Source of the DNA: Melioribacteraceae bacterium
GTDB lineage: Bacteria; Bacteroidota; Ignavibacteria; Ignavibacteriales; Melioribacteraceae
Length of the DNA stretch: 64,000 bases
Direction of reading: 5' to 3'
Assembly: GCA_022181065.1 (NCBI GenBank)
Contig: BQMY01000116.1
Coordinates: forward strand, 35,093-99,092
Positions 46,903 through 54,902 of the stretch are shown here, one piece after another. The position numbers and the translations under genes were made by a program. The notes beneath the pieces were generated by a model, which saw nothing but the letters and a program-made list of their open reading frames with translations, was not told where the DNA came from and did no database searches. Each line of letters starts with the position of its first letter. The stretch's first letter is position 1.

Positions 46903-48306
46903 CTATAACCTTTTTCTTGGCAGCGTATTAATCTCAAGCAGATAGGTTTGCCAATCAGCTTTTAACTTGCGTGCGCCTATTCCTTTAATATTGCCACTTA
47001 TCTTTTTCATTTCTGAAGTAGAGAGATTATTAACTTTCAGTTGTTCGGTGATCTTTTCAAAAATTTTAGTATCGGATAAAATTAGGAAGAGTAATTGTGT
47101 TTTTCCTCCCGGCGGTTTAGCAAATACCTCAAGGCTGTCATCAGGATACTCGGAGTTCCTGTCAGGGAACTTCCTTAAACCGGCTTGAATGAAATATTCT
47201 TCATCCTCAATCGGTACAAATTTTTGCCATAAATTGGTATCCATTTCCCGTTCGAAAATATAGAGGTATCCTCTACGGTTACTGTTTATCACGAAAGCTA
47301 TTTCATCGCCATCTTCATCATTTGAAAAATAGTAAGTCTTTCTGCTCTCATAGGTATCAACGGTAAATCTGTATTTAGAGTCGGGATTAAGATAGTCAGC
47401 CGCGATAACATCATCAGCCGTATAATGAACACTTTGGAACAAACTGGAATTAGCAAGCAAATAATTATACTCACAGCTTGGATTTTGATTATATCCACCA
47501 CCGTGATTAAGGATAGCATTCTCCGCAAAAGATGTCAAATAAGATTCGCCAACTTTAATTTTTGTTTTTCCGGTAAAACTGTTGCAGAATGAATATGTTA
47601 AAATTCCGTTGTATTTGTTATCAAACATCAGCGGGTATGCTCTCTGATCAGGTTGAGCGGCATAAAAATAGATCGTGTAACCAGATTCATTTCTAATAGG
47701 GGTTGAATCAAATAACTCATCATTTATTATATCCCTCGAGCCATCAATAAGATTATTTTTAACTTCGGGATTTAGCAAAAATCTGGAGTATTTCCCTTTT
47801 TCATTTATACCGCGCGATAATGTTCCGCTATGGCAACAATCGAACAAGATGACAGTTCTTCTGGAAGAAAGTTTTTCAAATATCGGTTCCAGCTCATCAT
47901 CCGAAATTATATTTCTAAATTCTCCATCTTTAATCTCTGTATCGTAAGGGGCGATTGCCTCATCCTGTCCATCCGACTCATCCCCATTCCTGTCAATCAT
48001 CTGTGTACCATGACCGCTGAAACCAATAAAGCACATTTCTCCGGGGTATGTATCCTCAACAAGCTTGTTCAGTTCATTCAATATATTCTCTCTGGTAGCC
48101 TGATCATTTATAAGCGTGATAAATGTTTCCTCGGTAAAACCAAATTCCGCGATAAGATGATCTTTGAGTAAATTCACATCGTTCGTGCAGCCAACAATAT
48201 CATTAACAAATTGATAATCGTCTATTCCAATGAGTAACACACGGTTTTTGGGGAATATCACTAATGTTAAAACAAACAGACTGAGCATTAAATATCTGAA
48301 TCTCAT
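46903..48306 (-). CDS. Exported metacaspase-like protease with DUF4384-like domain
   Basis: A 467-residue protein with an N-terminal hydrophobic signal (MRFRYLMLSLFVLTLVIF). The C14 metacaspase-type domain (about 22-285) has catalytic His99 (GFSGHGTQ) and Cys158 (LFDCCHSGT). It also has DGQDEAIAPYD (about 112-122), which matches the metacaspase DG-x-DE motif, so cleavage after Arg or Lys is likely. Residues about 315-420 (NSNRRGYLYIFERE, then FVPIEDEEYFIQAG) resemble DUF4384, a domain often joined to bacterial caspases. The C-terminal tail is basic and helical. It lies 19 bp after the gene upstream in the operon. Confidence 0.92.
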   Translation of the reverse strand: MRFRYLMLSLFVLTLVIFPKNRVLLIGIDDYQFVNDIVGCTNDVNLLKDHLIAEFGFTEETFITLINDQATRENILNELNKLVEDTYPGEMCFIGFSGHGTQMIDRNGDESDGQDEAIAPYDTEIKDGEFRNIISDDELEPIFEKLSSRRTVILFDCCHSGTLSRGINEKGKYSRFLLNPEVKNNLIDGSRDIINDELFDSTPIRNESGYTIYFYAAQPDQRAYPLMFDNKYNGILTYSFCNSFTGKTKIKVGESYLTSFAENAILNHGGGYNQNPSCEYNYLLANSSLFQSVHYTADDVIAADYLNPDSKYRFTVDTYESRKTYYFSNDEDGDEIAFVINSNRRGYLYIFEREMDTNLWQKFVPIEDEEYFIQAGLRKFPDRNSEYPDDSLEVFAKPPGGKTQLLFLILSDTKIFEKITEQLKVNNLSTSEMKKISGNIKGIGARKLKADWQTYLLEINTLPRKRL

Positions 48307-48325
48307 AAATACCTCTCTAAAAAAT

Positions 48326-48916
48326 CTACTTTATATTGAAGTGAGTTTTGATATCATTTATTATTGAATCTTGTTTGGCAAAGATGTTTAACTTGATTTT
48401 TTCTGAAGAATCCTTTGATCTCAAGTAAAAATAGACATAAACCAGTTCGTCACTAATCGATTGCCTTTGGGTGAATGAATGACCGGATCCAAACCTTATA
48501 CCACCTCTGTTTTTCTTACAATTGTTTCGATAAACTATTCCTTCTTGCCCATATTTAACCTTTTTTGAATCAAGATTATTTATGTAATCAATTTTCTTGA
48601 AATATCCATCTTTATCCGGTATTACCTGAAATCCATTTAAGGTCTTGTCATTCTCATGTTTTGTTGTTCCCACATTTTCAATCAATTTTGATACCGCGGA
48701 ACTGAGCTTATAGTAGTCGTGAGAATTTTCACTATGTTTGCCATTTTTATTAACAATATTGAACACAAATTCTTCGGGACAACCACCATAATTTAAATCC
48801 GCGTCAACCTTCCCCATCAGTACTACTTTTATCCTTCCGTCAGGTGGGTTTTCGGATGCCTCATATGTAAACGCGGCAGAGATTAAGATTATTAAAAGAA
48901 GTAATAATGTTTTCAT
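48326..48916 (-). CDS. Exported hypothetical protein of the caspase operon
   Basis: A 196-residue protein with a signal peptide (MKTLLLLLIILISAAFTYEA). I do not recognise the mature part. It is rich in Lys, Asn and Ser, beta-rich, and has two cysteines (YGGCPEEF and RNNCKKNRGG), which could pair. It lies between a 113 bp gap holding a strong hairpin (48966-48997) and the metacaspase gene 19 bp downstream. As part of the operon it could be a protease substrate, inhibitor or partner, but nothing in the sequence decides this. Confidence 0.7.
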   Translation of the reverse strand: MKTLLLLLIILISAAFTYEASENPPDGRIKVVLMGKVDADLNYGGCPEEFVFNIVNKNGKHSENSHDYYKLSSAVSKLIENVGTTKHENDKTLNGFQVIPDKDGYFKKIDYINNLDSKKVKYGQEGIVYRNNCKKNRGGIRFGSGHSFTQRQSISDELVYVYFYLRSKDSSEKIKLNIFAKQDSIINDIKTHFNIK

Positions 48917-48965
48917 TTTTTTTCTCCACTCAATTCATTTGATGATTCAATTCTCAATTCTATGC

Positions 48966-48997
48966 GCTACCGGGTCTTTGGTGATATCCCCGGTAGC
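48966..48997. other. Strong hairpin inside the caspase operon
   Basis: GCTACCGGG (48966-48974) pairs perfectly with CCCGGTAGC (48989-48997), loop 14 bp. It lies in the largest gap of the operon (48917-49029) and has no T run on either side, so it is not a classic terminator. It may stabilise or process the transcript between the upstream and downstream halves. Confidence 0.6.
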
Positions 48998-49029
48998 CGC
49001 CTGTTAATACTTAATTGAATAAACCACAC

Positions 49030-49863
49030 CTATTTTACATGTCTGATTAAAAATGTTTTAGCGAATGATCCCGCATTTGTGTTGCTCGAAGTACTGAAAA
49101 TCACAGATTGCTGATCTGACTGGGTCACAGCGATTATATCACGGGATATTTTCTGATCTGCCTTCAACGCTTTTGAATTGAGGCTGGCAAGTATTTCATC
49201 CACCTGTCCATTTATTACTTCCACACCGGGTGTAGAACCTGATGAAGGTACTGTCTCCGGTTTGTAACTGCTTGTGACATTGCTTGTTGGGACATAAGAG
49301 TTAAGATCACCTTCCAAATGGGGAAGTCGTGTCTTGCTCACAATGATAGTTAATGCTTCTATCCCTGTCGGTGCAACTACTTTAAATTTGGCAATCCTTT
49401 GGGAAACGTTGGCGTTTAATTTTTTTATTTCTTTTTTTGATACAGGAAATATCCTTGTGGCTTTCTTTTTACCGGGTCCCTGATTATAGACATATACATA
49501 TCCCGGCTTTGAAATATTGCACCACAAAACTATTTCTTCATTATCCCTCAGTCTCAGATTTTTATTAATATTTACCGCTTTCCATTTTCCTTTTTTATCT
49601 TTTCTATCAATCCAGAACTGAGCCGCCAACGGCTTTTTGGATTGTTGCTGAATTACAGGACTACCTTCAGTTGGAACTAAATCCCGAGAGAATACTTCTG
49701 CGTTCATATCTGCTTTATTAGTATCGGCATCAGATATCTTCAAAAATCTCATTTGCAGATCTTTAAGCTCTTCTGACAGTTCAGCTTTTGATCCAGATTT
49801 CTCTTGCGCATAGAGATTAACTGAAAGCAAAAGTACGGCTATGATTAATAAAATCTTTTTCAT
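49030..49863 (-). CDS. Exported DUF4384-like protein
   Basis: A 277-residue protein with a signal peptide (MKKILLIIAVLLLSVNLYAQ). Residues about 80-190 resemble DUF4384: LRLRDNEEIVLWCN, then KPGYVYVYNQGPGKKKATRIFP and PTGIEALTIIVS. The first 75 residues are helical and charged; the last 75 are Ser/Thr-rich and low in structure. No catalytic motif is seen. DUF4384 domains often accompany bacterial caspases, so this may be a separate adaptor or sensor for the proteases of this operon. It lies 12 bp after the gene upstream. Confidence 0.75.
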   Translation of the reverse strand: MKKILLIIAVLLLSVNLYAQEKSGSKAELSEELKDLQMRFLKISDADTNKADMNAEVFSRDLVPTEGSPVIQQQSKKPLAAQFWIDRKDKKGKWKAVNINKNLRLRDNEEIVLWCNISKPGYVYVYNQGPGKKKATRIFPVSKKEIKKLNANVSQRIAKFKVVAPTGIEALTIIVSKTRLPHLEGDLNSYVPTSNVTSSYKPETVPSSGSTPGVEVINGQVDEILASLNSKALKADQKISRDIIAVTQSDQQSVIFSTSSNTNAGSFAKTFLIRHVK

Positions 49864-49875
49864 TGTATACCCCGT

Positions 49876-50580
49876 CTATTTATTCTGATTTAATATTTCA
49901 AGGATTGATTGAATTTTCTGATTATCAGTTTTTAATTTGCCGTCCGTTTCATGATTAATAAGAATTGGAAACGCCAGAACCTGATCAAGTTTTGTAACCG
50001 AATAAATGGTTCTTCTTTTAATTTTACCAAAATCTGATTTTATATTGGCTATTTCAGCCATCTTCATTGTTTTTAATAAATATTCAGTAAGATCGGCTTT
50101 GAGCAGCCCTGTTTTTAATTTCTTCTCCAACTCTTTGTTTTTTTCATTTGAATAAATCAGGTATAGTATTTCCACACCCTCTTTGCCTTCAAAAGTCCAG
50201 TTTGTGGAATCTGGGATTTTGGATACAATCCCCTGATGAATCATATTTTTGTCACCCGGATTTTGAGGATATACCAAACTCAACTTACCCGAAGTACCTT
50301 CATTGATTACATACAGGTAACCATCATTATTTGGTGTTACTTCGAGACAAATGTTTTCATTAGTAAAGGCTTTATCGAAATCTGAGAAATAATAATCTTC
50401 CTCGAATTTTTCCAGTAGTTCTACCTGTAACCCTATATATTTTGTAGCAAAGAACCCGGATGAATTACCGGCATAATATTTCGCGAGAGTCTCCTTGTAG
50501 GATTTCTGCGCTGTTACCGTGGAAAAGGCAATCAGCACGATAAGAATCAGAACATTCGTTATTCCGGACAATTTTTTCAT
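49876..50580 (-). CDS. Exported DUF4384-domain protein
   Basis: A 234-residue protein with a signal peptide (about 1-24, ending TVTAQ). The central part (about 75-170) is a recognisable DUF4384 domain: ICLEVTPNNDGYLYVINE, KLSLVYPQNPGDKNMIHQG and GVEILYLIYSNE. The C-terminal part is helical. There is no catalytic residue pattern. Its start overlaps the stop of the trypsin-like gene by 4 bp, so the two proteins are probably made in step and may work together. Confidence 0.8.
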   Translation of the reverse strand: MKKLSGITNVLILIVLIAFSTVTAQKSYKETLAKYYAGNSSGFFATKYIGLQVELLEKFEEDYYFSDFDKAFTNENICLEVTPNNDGYLYVINEGTSGKLSLVYPQNPGDKNMIHQGIVSKIPDSTNWTFEGKEGVEILYLIYSNEKNKELEKKLKTGLLKADLTEYLLKTMKMAEIANIKSDFGKIKRRTIYSVTKLDQVLAFPILINHETDGKLKTDNQKIQSILEILNQNK

Positions 50581-51947
50581 TCTCTCACCCCAAAATTGTT
50601 TTCAGGTATCATTTTTAATTGTAAGTTCGCTATACCTTCTGTGTTGTAGTTTATTCTGTAATATCCTTTAATTGGCCTGTAACCTTCCGCGACCACTTTT
50701 ACCGCGTAAACACCCTCATCAATTGCTGTCTCTTCCGTAATTATTTTTCCGTCAGAATCTGACTTAGCGAGAACAAGATAATCTTCTGCGGAAGTCTCAC
50801 CACTAAACTTCTTGTTTTTAAGAAGACCGAAATTAGCTCCAACAACCGGGAATCCCCTGTAATCTTTCACCTCTATCTGCAGGACAAGTGTGTTTACAAA
50901 ATCGTTTGGTTCAAGAACTATCTTTACATTATGAGTGGTGTTATCCACAATATCTATTTTTTCGTAAAATTCCTTATACCCCTCTTTAACTATTTTAAGG
51001 AAATATTCACCTTTTTCAATTTTGAGTGGGAGGGTAAATTGACCAAGGTTACTAGTATAAGTATAACCCAGTAAATCGTTCTGTGAAGTGGTTTCACTTT
51101 TAGATTTCACAATACTTACCAAAACTTTATCGAGTGTAACCTTTGTATTTCTATCTTCTATGTTGCCCTTCAGAATAAAATCAACCAGATTTCTCACAGG
51201 CTGCTCACCAAAACTGGTAACTTTTTTTATGATTTCAGAAGAAATCGCTACTCCAATGTTTTGGTGAAGAAAATGCCCCAAATATTGATTATTAGAGTTA
51301 TTTAAAATTGGTTGATTGACATTTTTATACCCGACAATAATTCCAAACAGATTTCCGGAAGTATCAAATAATCCACCTCCTGAACTACCTTCTTCCGGCT
51401 TAAGCGAAAATTCGAATTGCTGTAAATTTTTATTGAAATTCAAAACATCCGCAAATTCTCTTTTTTGCAAGCCATGAAACGATTTTGGATAAGAATAAAG
51501 TATGACATTAATCGGGCCGTTAAAGTCAGTTCCTGTACTCAATTTGGCGTACTTGAATTTCCGCTCTATTTTACTTAGCGGTGAGAGAATTGCCATATCC
51601 AAAGATTCATTTTCATAGGTTACTACCAGATCATAAAATCTTTGCGAACCTAGCATAGGGTTATCCCTGCTGATCGGAGATAAAAATCCGATTGAGGAGT
51701 GCAGATTATCATCATCGTCGTAAATAAGATGTCTGGCTGTTACAATATCGCCGTCTTCGGAAATTAGTATCCCTGACCCCTCTTCCAGAGTAATCAGGTG
51801 TCCGTCATCTTCCTCCAATCCGCAAACCATTCTTACAACGGACTCATTATATAACCCGTTTAACTGATCACGTCCAATGCCGCAAGTTGTTACACTCACA
51901 ACGCTCAAAAGCAGTATTAAAATGAGCATATTTAATTTAGCTTTCAT
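50577..51947 (-). CDS. Exported trypsin-like serine protease with two carboxypeptidase-regulatory-like domains
   Basis: A 456-residue protein with a signal peptide (about 1-22). The protease domain (about 30-255) has the full triad of the chymotrypsin fold: His73 (VTARHLIY), Asp117 (ESLDMAILSP) and Ser189 (PEEGSSGGGLFD). Two beta-sandwich domains of the carboxypeptidase-regulatory/PEGA type follow (about 262-345 and 350-445; LPLKIEKGEYFLKIVKEGY and DEGVYAVKVVAEGYRP). No PDZ domain is present, so it is not a DegP-type protease. It lies 13 bp after the first caspase gene and overlaps the DUF4384 gene. A caspase next to a trypsin suggests one may activate the other. Confidence 0.9.
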   Translation of the reverse strand: MKAKLNMLILILLLSVVSVTTCGIGRDQLNGLYNESVVRMVCGLEEDDGHLITLEEGSGILISEDGDIVTARHLIYDDDDNLHSSIGFLSPISRDNPMLGSQRFYDLVVTYENESLDMAILSPLSKIERKFKYAKLSTGTDFNGPINVILYSYPKSFHGLQKREFADVLNFNKNLQQFEFSLKPEEGSSGGGLFDTSGNLFGIIVGYKNVNQPILNNSNNQYLGHFLHQNIGVAISSEIIKKVTSFGEQPVRNLVDFILKGNIEDRNTKVTLDKVLVSIVKSKSETTSQNDLLGYTYTSNLGQFTLPLKIEKGEYFLKIVKEGYKEFYEKIDIVDNTTHNVKIVLEPNDFVNTLVLQIEVKDYRGFPVVGANFGLLKNKKFSGETSAEDYLVLAKSDSDGKIITEETAIDEGVYAVKVVAEGYRPIKGYYRINYNTEGIANLQLKMIPENNFGVRE

Positions 51948-51960
51948 GTTGCCTCCACAA

Positions 51961-53160
51961 TTATTTTTTTGCCATTTTGATAATTAAACTCGCGTATTCA
52001 GATTCATTACCTTTTTTAATTTCCACTATCTGAACAATTTTATTGAAACCTTCTTTCGTTGCTACAATTTTATAACGCCCTTCATTTAAGCGTCCACTCA
52101 TTTTGAATGCACACTTTGGATTTGTTCTGGTAAGCAGCACATAATCGTCAGCTACAGAATTTGTGCTGTACTCTTTACATGGTTTAATAATTCCCACATT
52201 CGCGCCTTTTACTGGAATATTATCAACTGACTTGATAACTCCTATCAGTGTTACATCTGTTACGATAAAGGGTTGGAAATCATTAATACATTGTTCCGAT
52301 ACATATATCGATGGTCGCTGTCTTGTCCTACATTTTTTAGAACCTTCATAAACCGCATCGTACACTTTCTTGAAAAAACTATCGAGGAAATCGCGTTTGT
52401 TAAAGACCTTCGTAAGAGAACTGGTAAAAAGCCCTCTCCTCTTTATTTCCCAAGATACTTCATTATCCTGGCAGGCACCTATAGTTACGAGTGAACCATA
52501 TTTTTTCATTCCACGAGCAATAAAATCATCACCGCTATCCATATAATTTTCTGAAGTGTTGATATCCCGACTGAACTCTTGTGCTTCCTCTAATTCGATT
52601 GGCTCTACATATAGGTATCTTGGCAGAATTTCATTTTCCATATTAAGGTCTTTTTCAAAAGTACCACTATGGCAGCAATCAAATATTGCAAATACATCCA
52701 TACCCGATTGTCTGATTTTGCTGAATATCCTTGATAATTCGTCATCGAGTATCAGATTATTAAATTTTCCTCCGGAACCAACATCTGTTGGGCAAATTGC
52801 GACATCCTTGTTATTCTTCTCATCTTTTACCAAACTTTTATCATCGGGATATTCTGTACCGTGACCACTGAAATAAAACAGAAATTTTGAGTTTTGCGGT
52901 AGGTTTACAGCTTTGTTTAATTCTCTCAGAATCGCGTCTCTCGTAGCCTGCCTTGAGAGTATCGTTTTTACATTCCAGCTTGAAGCATCGGAATCAAGAA
53001 TGTTCTTAAATGATTTCGCATCGGCTTCACACCCACCAAGATCACCCGAGCCAATCCCGTTATAATTGATGTAATCATTAATTCCAATTATAAGAGCTTG
53101 ATTATGCTGCCCCATAAGTGAGGAAAATAATAGTGTGCCTATCAAAAGTATCAATTTCAT
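51961..53160 (-). CDS. Exported metacaspase-like protease, first gene of the protease operon
   Basis: A 399-residue protein with a signal peptide (MKLILLIGTLLFSSLMGQ). The C14 domain (about 19-300) has catalytic His100 (FYFSGHGTEY) and Cys163 (FDCCHSGT). The segment KNNKDVAICPTD stands where metacaspases have DG-x-DE. The last 85 residues (about 308-395, VTLIGVIKSVDNIPVKGANVG) form a carboxypeptidase-regulatory-like domain like those of the trypsin gene downstream. The ATG follows GGAG. A promoter element with the TTTGTTAC-N17-GACT layout lies 62-90 bp upstream, divergent from the sigma gene. Confidence 0.92.
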   Translation of the reverse strand: MKLILLIGTLLFSSLMGQHNQALIIGINDYINYNGIGSGDLGGCEADAKSFKNILDSDASSWNVKTILSRQATRDAILRELNKAVNLPQNSKFLFYFSGHGTEYPDDKSLVKDEKNNKDVAICPTDVGSGGKFNNLILDDELSRIFSKIRQSGMDVFAIFDCCHSGTFEKDLNMENEILPRYLYVEPIELEEAQEFSRDINTSENYMDSGDDFIARGMKKYGSLVTIGACQDNEVSWEIKRRGLFTSSLTKVFNKRDFLDSFFKKVYDAVYEGSKKCRTRQRPSIYVSEQCINDFQPFIVTDVTLIGVIKSVDNIPVKGANVGIIKPCKEYSTNSVADDYVLLTRTNPKCAFKMSGRLNEGRYKIVATKEGFNKIVQIVEIKKGNESEYASLIIKMAKK

Positions 53161-53209
53161 TTACAACTCCATTAAGTTAGTATCAACACGGAATCAATAA
53201 ATTTTATTG

Positions 53210-53250
53210 TCTCATTATGTAAGTCTCCTCAATTTGATATTTGTAACAAA
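53210..53250 (-). promoter_or_regulatory. Bipartite promoter element of the caspase operon
   Basis: Read on the minus strand: TTTGTTACAAA (53250-53240), 14 bp, GACT (53225-53222), TA, CATAATGA. The sigma gene has TTTGTTACAAA, 14 bp, GACT, AG, CATATTGA in the opposite direction. Conservation of both blocks, the gap and the downstream CATA points to one promoter class. Confidence 0.7.
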
Positions 53251-53379
53251 CTTTTTGATTTTTTTATAAATTCAGATCATTATACCACTTTTATAAATAT
53301 ACAAATTAGTATTATTAAAGTGTTATTAATTAAATATTGTTATTTTCCAGTGTCTCGGAAATACTTTAGCGGAATTATG

Positions 53380-53414
53380 TTTGTTACAAAATTCTATTTT
53401 GCAAGACTAGCATA
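53380..53414 (+). promoter_or_regulatory. Bipartite promoter element of the sigma-factor gene
   Basis: TTTGTTACAAA (53380-53390), 14 bp, GACT (53405-53408), AG, CATA (53411-53414). The ATG at 53426 lies only 17 bp after GACT, so the transcript would have a very short leader. The match to the caspase promoter suggests that the sigma factor drives its own gene. Confidence 0.7.
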
Positions 53415-53425
53415 TTGAAAGAGAA

Positions 53426-54022
53426 ATGACGAAGAGAAAATATAGCGATGATGAATTAACGATCATGATTAGCTCTGATAATAAAGACACAAGGCTAATC
53501 GCATACGAAGCTTTTATCGATACAAACTATAAATATGCTATGAACTTTTTAAGGTCTAAAAATATTCAGACAGATGATGCCTGCGATATTGTTCAGGAAG
53601 CGATGCTGGCATTAAAAATCAGTATAGATAAAGATTCATTTAAACTGAATAATAAACTTTCCAACTATTTCTTCGGGATATTACATCATAAAATAAGTGA
53701 TTTCTTCGCTTCAGGTAAAAATCATCTAAACCTCTATGATAATGAAACAGATACAGGATCTGACAAAAATATATTCTCCCCGCACAGCGCTGCGGACATT
53801 GAAGAATTTATGGAGTTGGTCAATGAGTTCAAGAATGACCACGTAAAATGTTTTTGGCTTATCAAGTTCAAGTTATATCATAATTATTCTCATGAAGCAC
53901 TGGTTCAGCTTTTTGAAGAAAAATTTCAGAAAACAAAAACTTATGATGCAATAAAGCAATTATTATTTAGATGTAAGGCTGAACTGAGACGTTTTTTAGA
54001 TAAGAACGGATTTGATTTATAG
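53426..54022 (+). CDS. ECF-type RNA polymerase sigma factor
   Basis: A 198-residue sigma-70 family protein of the ECF size class. Region 2 (about 30-95) shows DDACDIVQEAMLALK and NKLSNYFFGILHHKISDFF, matching core binding and -10 recognition helices. Region 4 (about 135-195) has FWLIKFKLYHNYSHEALVQLF followed by YDAIKQLLFRCKAELRRFL, a diverged helix-turn-helix. It lies 8 bp before a membrane TPR gene that may be its anti-sigma partner, and is divergent from the caspase operon. Shared promoter elements at 53250, 53380 and 37143 suggest it controls both operons and itself. Confidence 0.87.
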   Translation: MTKRKYSDDELTIMISSDNKDTRLIAYEAFIDTNYKYAMNFLRSKNIQTDDACDIVQEAMLALKISIDKDSFKLNNKLSNYFFGILHHKISDFFASGKNHLNLYDNETDTGSDKNIFSPHSAADIEEFMELVNEFKNDHVKCFWLIKFKLYHNYSHEALVQLFEEKFQKTKTYDAIKQLLFRCKAELRRFLDKNGFDL

Positions 54023-54030
54023 GACTAAAA

Positions 54031-54762
54031 ATGGATAAAGATAAATTACATATACGATTTGAAGAACTCTCCGAGGGAGGAGAGGAAAACCAAAAAGAGC
54101 TTCAGGAGTTGGTAGATTCTGACCCGGAAATAAAAAGAGAGTATGAGAAATTTAAAAAATTGAATGAGCTCATATTTAAGTACCACAAATACGAAGATGA
54201 AAAAAAGCTGATTAGTGAAGCGTTTGAGAAGGTAAAAGAGAAAAACCGGTATAAACAAAATCAGCGTTACAGTTTTTATAAAGCAGCGGCTGTTATTATA
54301 ATCCTCCTACTCCCAATAAACTACTACCTTTTCTTAATGCCTTCAGTAAATGAAAGCTTATTCCAGCAAAACTTTGAACCCCTCATAACCGAAACATTTG
54401 CCCGTGATCTAACAATCAGAAATGCCCAACTTGTTAGTGCCATAGAAAATTACAAGGCTGAAAATTACAAGATCGCCATTCCAATATTTGAAGATCATGT
54501 TTCTGAAAATCCTGCTGATGTGGAAATCCAGCTTTATCTCGGCATATGTTATCTCGGTATTGACAATATCGACAACGCAAAAAAAACTCTGATTACAATA
54601 GCAAACCAAAACAACGACTTTTCCTCAACTGCTAACTGGTATTTGGGTTTAACCTACCTCAAGAACGATGAACCGGATGTTGCAAAACGCATTTTTAATG
54701 ACCTAATATTTGAAGACACAAAATTCTCTGAAAGGGCTAAAAATATTCTAGCTGATTTATAG
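54031..54762 (+). CDS. Single-pass membrane TPR protein, possible anti-sigma factor
   Basis: A 243-residue protein. The N-terminal cytosolic part (1-88) is charged and helical (ELVDSDPEIKREYEKFKKLNELI), like many anti-sigma N termini that hold an acidic helix followed by a count-down of leucines. One membrane segment (about 88-106, AAAVIIILLLPINYYLF) follows. The outside part (about 125-243) contains TPR units (AENYKIAIPIFEDHV, then VEIQLYLGICYLGIDN and NWYLGLTYLKNDEPDVAKRI). The zinc-type H-x3-C-x2-C motif is absent. Being 8 bp behind the sigma gene, it is the best candidate to hold the sigma factor at the membrane and to sense outside protein states. Confidence 0.75.
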   Translation: MDKDKLHIRFEELSEGGEENQKELQELVDSDPEIKREYEKFKKLNELIFKYHKYEDEKKLISEAFEKVKEKNRYKQNQRYSFYKAAAVIIILLLPINYYLFLMPSVNESLFQQNFEPLITETFARDLTIRNAQLVSAIENYKAENYKIAIPIFEDHVSENPADVEIQLYLGICYLGIDNIDNAKKTLITIANQNNDFSSTANWYLGLTYLKNDEPDVAKRIFNDLIFEDTKFSERAKNILADL

Positions 54763-54827
54763 CATAATTTCATCTGCATTTAAGAATTTTTGTTTCGCAA
54801 TAAATTTCAGATTAAAATAAATAAAAC

Positions 54828-54845
54828 AACCCGGCGAACCGGGTT
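54828..54845 (-). terminator. Terminator between convergent genes
   Basis: AACCCGG (54828-54834) pairs with CCGGGTT (54839-54845), loop CGAA. On the minus strand GTTTTATTTATTTT follows, so it serves best the large gene ending at 54903, and possibly also the + strand pair ending at 54762. Confidence 0.8.
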
Positions 54846-54902
54846 GATAAATTTAAGAATTTATTTCAAGACAGTACCGTTTATAGTTAGTATCATATGA
54901 AA

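Noticed and set aside
42213..54762. Gasdermin-type pore-forming partner of the caspases
   Set aside because: None of the neighbouring proteins shows gasdermin-like features, and the caspases carry signal peptides, unlike the cytosolic bacterial gasdermin systems.
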